Assembly: GCA_021785115.1 (NCBI GenBank)
Contig: JAJYGO010000173.1
Span: 1 to 5,793 of the forward strand
Direction of reading: 5' to 3'
DNA: 5,793 bases
From: Chloroflexota bacterium
GTDB taxonomy: Bacteria; Chloroflexota; Limnocylindria; Limnocylindrales; CSP1-4
Each line of letters starts with the position of its first letter. The stretch's first letter is position 1. Positions 1 to 5,447 of this stretch are shown in pieces. Below the pieces are notes generated by a model that did not search any database, had not been told where the DNA came from, and worked only from the letters and a program-made list of their open reading frames with translations. Both the position numbers and the translations under genes were made by a program.

Positions 1-175
1 GCCCGGCCGACCCGCGCATATCAGGGTGACCATCGTCGCACGGACCTGACCTCGAGCGCGCCCTGCCCCACCCCCTTGACGAGTCCTTCCATATCAGGAG
101 TGCGTCGTTCGCATCCGCGATGTCGATAAGCACACTGGCGTCAGCGACGAGCGCGATCCGAGGCGTCCCCTCCAC
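1..175 (-). CDS. PIN-domain ribonuclease-like protein, N-terminal part only (window edge, possibly frameshifted)
   Basis: Read from a GTG at 175, the frame stays open to the window edge. After six residues it gives IALVADASVLIDIADANDAL, the usual first strand of a PIN domain, with the conserved first Asp in the VADAS motif. PIN proteins are metal-dependent RNases and often toxins. The start lies 3 nt after the stop of the upstream XRE/ImmA gene, so co-transcription and translational coupling are likely; no good ribosome binding site is visible. After about residue 24 the translation (WKDSSRGWGRARSR and onward) no longer resembles a PIN domain and is Arg/Gly/Ser-rich. The change coincides with a 9-bp direct repeat (catatcagg at 17-25 and 90-98). 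The gene may therefore be intact but divergent, or broken by a 73-bp insertion or duplication. PIN start fairly likely; integrity unknown. Confidence 0.5.
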   Translation of the reverse strand, partial: MEGTPRIALVADASVLIDIADANDALLIWKDSSRGWGRARSRSGPCDDGHPDMRGSAG

Positions 176-178
176 CGG

Positions 179-1324
179 CTATGCCCAGGATTGGTGAAGT
201 TCGCGCATCTTCCGGAGATCGAGACGGAGGATCTCCGCCGCGCGGCTGAGCGAGATTCGGTGTTCGTCGAGCGCCCTTCGGATGAGGCGCATCCGGCGGT
301 CGGGATCGAAGTCGCTCGGGGCGAGCTCGAACGGCTCGCGACCACGTAGCGGCTCAGGAGCCGCGGTTCCACGCGCGGCCGGGGTCAGAGGATCAGGCTC
401 GTCGGTTCGCGTCAGCGATCGACCCAGTCGGACCTTCGCCTGTGCCATGAAGCGTCGCCAGACATCCTTGATCCCGCGCTCGTCCAGGCGGTGGAGCACG
501 GTCCTGTAGCTCACACGGAAGATCCGCTTGACCTTCATGACAGCGTCGAACAGAGGGAGGCCCAGCACCTCCTGCCATTCCTTGCTGAACCGAGGCTCGG
601 GCATCAGGAGGTAAGCCGCGAAGACGTCCGCCTCGCGTTCGGCGTCGACATCCTCGGCGACCTCGTCCGGGTTGAACTCGTCTCGATGAAGGAGCAGATG
701 ACCGAGCTCATGGGCGGCGGTGAAAATCTGTCGCTCGACACTGATGCGATCCCAGCTGTTCACAACGATCGCCGGCCCCGAGCCGTCCTCCGCCACAGAC
801 AGCCCAAAGAACCCCTCCGAGGCGATTTCGAGCCACAAGACTTTGATCCCGACCTTGTCTTCCAGGAGCCCGCTGATGTCGAAGATCGGGTCATCGCCGA
901 GGCGCAGTCTCTCCCGGACGAGCTCAGCCGCCGTGCGGGCGCGATCTGGGCCCTCGGGAGCGCCGAAGTCGCCAAAGAGGTAGGGCCGCGCTTCGTCCAC
1001 AAGACGTTCAAGGGACGCGTACTCGTCGAGCTCGCGCCCAACGTCGTGCAGGATCCGCGGCCGGTCCTTTAGCCGGAGCTTCGACCGAAAGCGCGCCCGG
1101 GGGGGCGCCGGTGCGGGGCGCAGGAGGTCAGCTGGTGACACTCCGAGCGCCTTGGCGAGAGCGACAAGAGTCGACGCCCTGGGCTCGCTGAGCCCAGCCT
1201 CGAGGTTCCGGTACGCGGCTCGGGACAGGCCGGCTGCTCCTGCCGCTGCCTCTTGGGTGAGGCCTCGCATCCCCCGTAGCCGCTGAAGGTTCGCCCCGAT
1301 GTCCGCGGTCGGCGAAATTGCCAT
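179..1324 (-). CDS. XRE-family HTH / ImmA-IrrE metallopeptidase fusion (COG2856-type regulator-protease)
   Basis: A 381-aa protein with an N-terminal XRE helix-turn-helix at about residues 11-68 (LQRLRGMRGLTQEAAAGAAG, then LSRAAYRNLEAG). A central ImmA/IrrE (DUF955) zinc peptidase follows, with HELGH at 205-209 and the downstream EADVFAAYLLMP block at 231-242 that usually supplies the third zinc ligand. The C-terminus (about 345-381, RISLSRAAEILRLDLRKMRE) is a small helical, HTH-like segment seen in this family. Length is typical for XRE-ImmA fusions. ATG at 1324 is preceded by GAGGCGG at good spacing. Family knowledge: such proteins are repressors or antitoxins, and separate ImmA proteins cleave their cognate repressors in mobile elements. 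Here it precedes a PIN gene by 3 nt, which suggests an antitoxin or regulator role. It probably binds the 37-bp dyad upstream and so also controls the divergent small genes (inference). Confidence 0.9.
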   Translation of the reverse strand: MAISPTADIGANLQRLRGMRGLTQEAAAGAAGLSRAAYRNLEAGLSEPRASTLVALAKALGVSPADLLRPAPAPPRARFRSKLRLKDRPRILHDVGRELDEYASLERLVDEARPYLFGDFGAPEGPDRARTAAELVRERLRLGDDPIFDISGLLEDKVGIKVLWLEIASEGFFGLSVAEDGSGPAIVVNSWDRISVERQIFTAAHELGHLLLHRDEFNPDEVAEDVDAEREADVFAAYLLMPEPRFSKEWQEVLGLPLFDAVMKVKRIFRVSYRTVLHRLDERGIKDVWRRFMAQAKVRLGRSLTRTDEPDPLTPAARGTAAPEPLRGREPFELAPSDFDPDRRMRLIRRALDEHRISLSRAAEILRLDLRKMRELHQSWA

Positions 1325-1354
1325 GAGTCCGCCTCACTGACGAATACGCCGATA

Positions 1355-1382
1355 GACTAGTCGATTTGACGGGCCTTGTCAA
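1355..1382 (-). promoter_or_regulatory. Leftward promoter of the XRE-ImmA/PIN operon
   Basis: On the minus strand TTGACA (1382-1377) is followed by a 17-nt spacer and TAGTCT (1359-1354), a perfect -35 with a weak -10. The ATG lies about 30 nt beyond the -10. The -35 element is one arm of the TTGAC-N7-GTCAA palindrome, so a protein bound there would block this promoter. Sequence match only. Confidence 0.5.
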
Positions 1383-1392
1383 GTTGGCTAGT
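1356..1392. promoter_or_regulatory. Probable XRE operator: 37-bp dyad over the divergent promoters
   Basis: A two-tier inverted repeat is centred on 1374: outer arms ACTAG (1356-1360) and CTAGT (1388-1392), inner arms TTGAC (1366-1370) and GTCAA (1378-1382). All four arms share the same centre. The inner arms contain both -35 boxes and the outer arms touch both -10 boxes, which is the geometry of an autoregulatory operator for a dimeric HTH repressor. Assignment to the adjacent XRE protein is inference from position. Confidence 0.55.
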
Positions 1393-1394
1393 AT
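1366..1394 (+). promoter_or_regulatory. Rightward promoter of the small-gene pair
   Basis: TTGACG (1366-1371), a 17-nt spacer and TAGTAT (1389-1394) form a good sigma-70-type promoter reading rightward, with the expected start near 1401. Its -35 is the opposite arm of the palindrome that carries the leftward -35, so the two promoters overlap and point away from each other. No other convincing promoter precedes the 60-aa and ubiquitin-like genes. Confidence 0.55.
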
Positions 1395-1401
1395 GGCACC
1401 G

Positions 1402-1415
1402 CGGGCTTCGGCCCG
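1402..1415 (+). promoter_or_regulatory. cUUCGg tetraloop hairpin at the predicted mRNA 5' end
   Basis: CGGGC-TTCG-GCCCG is a perfect 5-bp stem with the extra-stable UUCG loop closed by C-G, beginning about 1 nt after the predicted transcription start. No T-run follows, so it is not a terminator. A 5' hairpin of this kind commonly stabilises mRNA. It belongs to a roughly 200-nt leader (1401-1601) before the first recognised start codon. Confidence 0.5.
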
Positions 1416-1601
1416 GAACGAACAGCAATTAGGAGGTGGCCGGCAACAGCCGCCCGGAAGAACAGGAGACGCGGCGCGCATGCAGGTGCCACGCCTCCAT
1501 GGCAGCGGACACCCACTTCAGAGTCCTCGCCGCCGGGAGCCAGCGTAGCGCACGAGATCGGTCCAGGAGCGCCTCTCGGCACATCACAAAGGGAAACGAC
1601 G

Positions 1602-1784
1602 TTGGCTACGAACAAGAACCGCCATGACGGCCACCGTGAGGGCGCCGTCCGCGAACGCTCCCAGTTCCGCACGCCTTTGGGAGACTGGGCGAAGCGGGAC
1701 GCCAAGACAGGCCGAATCCTCGACGTGAAGAGCGACGGCACCCCGTTCAAGGGAGTGCGCCGCGAGAGCACGAGCTCGAACTAG
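1602..1784 (+). CDS. 60-aa basic small protein, conserved-hypothetical type
   Basis: Translated from TTG at 1602 with AAAGGGA about 8 nt upstream, giving MATNKNRHDGHREGAVRERS then a TPLGDWAKRDAKTGRILDVK core and a DGTPFKGVRRE tail. It is rich in Lys, Arg, Asp and Gly, with no signal peptide, membrane segment or cysteines, so it should be a small cytosolic, possibly nucleic-acid-binding protein. The pattern RSQ...W.KRD..TGR..DVKSDG.PFKGVR resembles small uncharacterised bacterial proteins that I recall but cannot name to a family. No function can be assigned. It is the first recognised gene after the divergent promoter and is followed 156 nt later by the ubiquitin-like gene on the same strand, probably one transcript. 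The stop codon lies inside a 7-bp inverted repeat. An ATG start is absent; TTG is the only start with a fitting Shine-Dalgarno. Confidence 0.7.
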   Translation: MATNKNRHDGHREGAVRERSQFRTPLGDWAKRDAKTGRILDVKSDGTPFKGVRRESTSSN

Positions 1785-1790
1785 CTCTCG
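1763..1790 (+). repeat. Inverted repeat at the 3' end of the 60-aa gene
   Basis: CGAGAGC (1763-1769) and GCTCTCG (1784-1790) are perfect 7-bp arms around a loop that holds the palindrome CGAGCTCG (1771-1778). The stop codon TAG (1782-1784) lies at the right arm. There is no T-tract, so it is more likely an mRNA processing or stability hairpin than an intrinsic terminator. Confidence 0.45.
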
Positions 1791-1842
1791 GCCGCGGGTC
1801 GCGACGACCGCCGGCCGGTTTGCTGGGTCGTCGGCCCGCGGC
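1791..1842 (+). repeat. Long GC-rich hairpin between the two small genes
   Basis: Outer arms GCCGCGGG (1791-1798) and CCCGCGGC (1835-1842) pair over 8 bp. After a 4/2-nt internal loop, GACGACC (1803-1809) pairs with GGTCGTC (1826-1832), leaving a 16-nt loop. This very stable structure directly follows the preceding hairpin. With no T-tract it could be an attenuator, a processing site or a rho-independent-like pause. It would probably lower readthrough into the downstream gene. Confidence 0.5.
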
Positions 1843-1856
1843 TCAACGCCGAAGGG

Positions 1857-1911
1857 CACCCATGACGGTGCACCTGTCACAGGTTGCCGCAACCGCACCG
1901 GAAGCCGGGTG
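1857..1911 (+). repeat. Nested dyad upstream of the ubiquitin-like gene (structured leader or protein site)
   Basis: Three concentric elements: CACCC (1857-1861) with GGGTG (1907-1911), CGGTGC (1866-1871) with GCACCG (1895-1900), and inside them two overlapping perfect 6-1-6 palindromes, ACCTGTCACAGGT (1872-1884) and GGTTGCCGCAACC (1882-1894). The two inner palindromes share GGT and are mutually exclusive as RNA hairpins, which is switch-like. As DNA, either could be an operator for a dimer. The element ends 19 nt before the GGAG of the next gene. Confidence 0.4.
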
Positions 1912-1940
1912 ACTGGCTCCATCCAGACACGGAGTAAACG

Positions 1941-2144
1941 ATGAACGAAGAAGCCGCTCACGCGGTGCAGGAAGACACCCGCGACTCGGCATATGCGAAG
2001 ACGGTGACGATCATCGTCAACGGACAGCAGCATGAGTTCTCGAAGACGGACATCACCTACGACGAGGTGGTGGCGCTCGCCTTCCCGAACCCCCCGACCG
2101 GACCCTACATCGAGATCTCGGTGAGCTATCGCCGCGGCAAGTAG
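1941..2144 (+). CDS. Multiubiquitin/beta-grasp-like small protein, C-terminally shortened
   Basis: A 67-aa protein; ATG at 1941 has GGAG 6 nt upstream. After a charged 19-residue tail comes a core of about 45 residues: strand TVTIIVNGQQHEF, helix DEVVALAF, then PNPPTGPYIEISVSYRRGK and stop. From memory of the bacterial multiubiquitin family (VNG near the start, DEVVALAF, PPTGP and TYRRG motifs), the match is strong through YRRG. Family members continue for about 25 residues (roughly GxKPEGSLVEG..VKVKDGMIFNVT) that supply the last strands. Here the gene stops at once, and no reading frame downstream restores that segment. It also lacks a terminal Gly-Gly. Family members usually sit with E1, E2 and JAB genes; none is visible here. 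It may be a truncated remnant or a minimal Ubl. Probably co-transcribed with the 60-aa gene. Confidence 0.7.
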   Translation: MNEEAAHAVQEDTRDSAYAKTVTIIVNGQQHEFSKTDITYDEVVALAFPNPPTGPYIEISVSYRRGK

Positions 2145-2214
2145 GCGACAGCGGCTTGGCCCCGGGACGTCAAGGACTGACGAGCCCGCAGTTCGGTCCG
2201 CGCATTGCTGGGCA

Positions 2215-2231
2215 GCCATGCCGCGCATGGC
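2215..2231. terminator. Hairpin between the convergent ubiquitin-like and integrase genes
   Basis: GCCATGC-CGC-GCATGGC is a perfect 7-bp stem with a 3-nt loop, midway in the 113-nt gap between two convergent genes. It could act on transcripts from both sides. Neither side has a clear T-run, so termination is inferred from position and symmetry only. Confidence 0.4.
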
Positions 2232-2257
2232 ATCCGCCGTCCATTTCGATCCTGTTG

Positions 2258-3050
2258 CTACCTCCTGGCAGCGACCAAGCGATCGGCCGGGGAGGCGGCG
2301 GCGGGGCGGGTCACGAGATCGACGTCGGCGAGCGCGACGTAGCGCTTGACCATGTCGAGCGTCGTGTGGCCGAGGACCCGCTGGAGTGAGAACGCGTCGC
2401 CGCCATTGACCAGGTAGCTGCGGGCGAAGGTGTGGCGAAGCGAATGCGGGCTCAGTCGCCCAGTCACGCCGACCCGGGCCTTGAGCCGGCGGACCATGTG
2501 CTGGAGGCCACGAGCGCTGATCTCACCGCGCCGGCCGAGGAAGAGCGCGTCGTCCGGGCGTCCCTGGCCGCGCTGGCCGAGATAGCGGACGATCGCGGTC
2601 CGAGCGGTCGAGCCGACCGGCACGATTCTTCGAGCCCTTTCCGCGCACCTTGAGCGTCCCGTCCGGACGCAGGTCGCCGAGCCGGATGCCGGCCACCTCA
2701 GACACCCGAATCCCGGTGTCGATCATGAGCAGCACGATCGCCCGGTCTCGCACCGACGCGACCGCGAGCAGCTGCCGCAGGACCTCGTCGGCGACGCTGA
2801 CCGGGGCGAGGGTCGTCCGGAGCTCGACAAGCCAGGCCCGCAGCTCGGCGGGGTCGAGGCCGTCGACCGCCCGCTCCGGACCGAGCGCCCGGACGAGCCG
2901 GGCGGTGATCATCCGGTACCACTCGATCGTCCGCGGCGACGCGCCCTCGGCCGCCTTGGCGGCGAGGAACAGCTCCACCGCCCGGCCGAGCGCCAGGCGT
3001 TCCTTCGAATCAGGTGCCCAAAGATCAGGGGAGTCAGGTGCCCAAACCAT
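2258..3050 (-). pseudogene. Tyrosine recombinase/phage-type integrase, frameshifted
   Basis: The N-terminal part (2523-3050 frame) has GGGAGG 7 nt before ATG 3050, a core-binding SAM-like domain (ALGRAVELFLAAKAAEG, SPRTIEWYRM) and the first catalytic Arg in DTGIRVSEVAGIRLGDL, followed by KVRGKGSKNR. The reading then continues in the +1 frame (2258-2623) as IVPVGSTARTAIVRYLGQRG and carries HSLRHTF (His and Arg), LGHTT and the nucleophile Tyr in MVKRYVALADVDLVTR. All catalytic residues are present, but the frame shifts by +1 between about 2624 and 2640. The two parts total about 263 residues, shorter than the usual 290-320. The join TLAPVSVA-DEVLRQLL appears to lack some 30 residues between the core-binding and catalytic domains. 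It lies 91 nt beyond a tRNA-Gln 3' end, typical of a tRNA-targeting island integrase. A sequencing error or programmed +1 shift is possible. Confidence 0.8.
3008..3046. repeat. Direct repeats at the integrase 5' end matching the tRNA-Gln anticodon arm
   Basis: Plus-strand GA(A/G)TCAGGTGCCCAAA occurs at 3008-3023 and 3031-3046, exactly 23 bp apart, encoding a WAPDS repeat in the integrase N-terminus. The second copy shares the 12-mer gagtcaggtgcc with the adjacent tRNA-Gln (3184-3195). The intervening gatcagggga (3023-3032) is the inverse of tccccTGATC at 3172-3181 in the same tRNA. This suggests recombinase-binding or attachment-site repeats derived from the anticodon arm (inference). Confidence 0.4.
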
Positions 3051-3091
3051 CGTGCGGCCTCCCGGCCGACCGAGGTCGGGACCCCGTCAGG

Positions 3092-3138
3092 CCACAAGAT
3101 GTGGGGCTTCAGCGGTTCGCGAGCGCTACATCTTGTGG
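3092..3138. repeat. 17-bp imperfect inverted repeat between tRNA-Gln and integrase
   Basis: ccacaagatgt (3092-3102) and acatcttgtgg (3128-3138) are perfect 11-bp arms. Inside, ggggct (3103-3108) pairs with agcgct (3122-3127), with one G-U and one mismatch, leaving a 13-nt loop. On the minus strand the structure begins 3 nt after the tRNA CCA. It could be a 3' processing or termination hairpin (no T-run follows) or part of an attachment site. It also sits just upstream of the integrase gene. Confidence 0.55.
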
Positions 3139-3141
3139 AAT

Positions 3142-3216
3142 TGGCTGGCGAGGAAGGATTCGAACCTTCAATCCCCTGATCCAGAGTCAGGTGCCTTACC
3201 GTTAGGCCACTCGCCA
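3142..3216 (-). tRNA. tRNA-Gln (anticodon CUG), copy next to integrase
   Basis: A 75-nt cloverleaf with encoded CCA: acceptor TGGCGAG/CTCGCCA, discriminator G73, D-arm GCC/GGC with TAACGGTAA loop, anticodon arm CCTGA-CTCTGGA-TCAGG giving CTG at 34-36, five-base variable loop GGATT, and T-arm GAAGG-TTCGAAT-CCTTC. U1-A72 and G73 are standard identity features for bacterial GlnRS. It reads CAG codons. It lies 135 nt downstream of glnS on the same strand and is the likely integration target of the neighbouring integrase. The gene itself is intact, as expected if the element restores it. Confidence 0.95.
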
Positions 3217-3231
3217 GCGGCTCAGAGCGAC

Positions 3232-3237
3232 ATGCTA
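3232..3237 (-). promoter_or_regulatory. Possible -10 box of the left tRNA-Gln
   Basis: TAGCAT on the minus strand, 15 nt before the tRNA 5' end, matches the -10 consensus at four of six bases and would give a short leader. No clear -35 is seen at the right distance. If this is not a promoter, the tRNA must be transcribed from glnS. Confidence 0.3.
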
Positions 3238-3270
3238 GCAGAGGGGTCGATTCGGAATCCGCTCGCGCCC

Positions 3271-3327
3271 GATGGCGCCTGGCCGATGGCGCGTGCCCGA
3301 TGGCGTCTGGTCGGGCGGCGCCTGGCC
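3271..3327. repeat. 14-bp tandem repeat, three clear copies plus one degenerate
   Basis: Units gatggcgcctggcc (3271-3284), gatggcgcgtgccc (3285-3298) and gatggcgtctggtc (3299-3312) are in exact 14-bp register; a fourth, ggcggcgcctggcc (3314-3327), is offset by 1 bp. They fill most of the gap between glnS and the left tRNA. This looks like a short minisatellite with no evident coding role. Confidence 0.65.
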
Positions 3328-3334
3328 GTGTGCT

Positions 3335-3350
3335 GCCCGGTCCGCCGGGC
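3335..3350 (-). terminator. Hairpin just after the glnS stop
   Basis: GCCCGG-TCCG-CCGGGC, a perfect 6-bp GC stem with a 4-nt loop, begins 1 nt beyond the glnS stop codon on the minus strand. There is no U-tract, so it is a weak candidate terminator or mRNA 3' stabiliser. Confidence 0.4.
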
Positions 3351-3351
3351 G

Positions 3352-5049
<1,698 letters not shown>

Positions 5050-5352
5050 GAGGTGGCGGCTCCCGTCTCGTGGCTCATGGAGACGCGGCTCGCGCGGCAA
5101 CGGAGGCTTGCGCCATCTGCTCCGACGGAGACCGCAAGGCCACCACGAGGGTCTGCAGTCGAATGCTGGAGATCGCGAAGGACCTCGGGACGCAGGCGCC
5201 GGGGGCGTGGTTCGATACGCGCGCCCACACCACCCAGGCCCCTCGTCCAACGCCCGCCGGCCCGTTGTGGGGGCCGGGGGGTAGTGTTGGGAGAAGTGGC
5301 CGTTCAGGCGTCGGACTCACCGGATCCAGACGTACGGTCGTGATCGCAAGAA
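5050..5352 (-). other. glnS leader region (no supported gene)
   Basis: This 303-nt gap between the right tRNA-Gln and glnS holds no supported gene. Minus-strand secondary structure is possible: CCGGCCC (5257-5263) with GGGCCGG (5271-5277), and a nested stem CTTGCG (5107-5112)/CGCAAG (5133-5138) enclosing CTCCG-A-CGGAG (5120-5130). A T-box, which would show the conserved TGGNACC-type bulge sequence, is not seen. No convincing glnS promoter was found, so transcription may start within this region or come from the tRNA promoter. A plus-strand open frame here is discussed as rejected. Confidence 0.4.
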
Positions 5353-5427
5353 TGGCTGGCGAGGAAGGATTTGAACCTTCGGTCTCCTGATCCAGAGTCA
5401 GGCGCCTTACCGCTTGGCCACTCGCCA
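5353..5427 (-). tRNA. tRNA-Gln (anticodon CUG), copy upstream of glnS
   Basis: A 75-nt cloverleaf with encoded CCA and the same acceptor (TGGCGAG/CTCGCCA), discriminator G and anticodon arm (CCTGA-CTCTGGA-TCAGG, anticodon CTG) as the left copy. The two differ at seven positions: two in the D-loop, one before the anticodon stem, three in the variable loop (AGACC here) and one in the T-loop (TTCAAAT). Acceptor and anticodon stems are fully conserved, so both should be charged by the GlnRS encoded between them. It lies 303 nt upstream of glnS and could be co-transcribed with it. Confidence 0.95.
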
Positions 5428-5441
5428 GCGCAAACCCACGG

Positions 5442-5447
5442 ATGATA
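5442..5447 (-). promoter_or_regulatory. -10 box of the right tRNA-Gln
   Basis: TATCAT on the minus strand matches the -10 consensus at five of six bases and ends 15 nt before the tRNA, the same spacing as TAGCAT at the left copy. No good -35 hexamer is seen 16-18 nt upstream. It may drive the tRNA and possibly glnS. Confidence 0.4.

Noticed and set aside
491..1072. 193-aa plus-strand open frame
   Set aside because: Exact antisense shadow of the XRE-ImmA gene, whose HTH and HELGH motifs establish the real strand.
1436..1627. 63-aa frame from GTG 1436 behind AGGAGG
   Set aside because: The start codon abuts the Shine-Dalgarno with no spacer, the translation has no recognisable features, and it overlaps the 60-aa gene. 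It is treated as part of the leader.
1866..1900. Integron attC-like recombination site
   Set aside because: The dyad is symmetrical, but the GTTRRRY and RYYYAAC core motifs are not matched, and the integrase is not recognisably of the IntI type.
3014..3205. 63-aa plus-strand open frame
   Set aside because: It reads antisense through the left tRNA-Gln (GRIRTFNPLIQSQVPYR artefact).
5050..5250. N-terminal extension of glnS in the same frame
   Set aside because: The extension is Arg/Pro/Ser-rich and unlike any synthetase. GTG at 5049 gives normal GlnRS length with an acceptable ribosome binding site.
5070..5390. 106-aa plus-strand open frame upstream of glnS
   Set aside because: It ends in GEEGFEPSVS, another tRNA-antisense artefact, through the right tRNA-Gln. 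Ribosome binding site spacing is poor and there is no family resemblance. The first 50 codons look mildly coding-like, so a short real peptide is not fully excluded.
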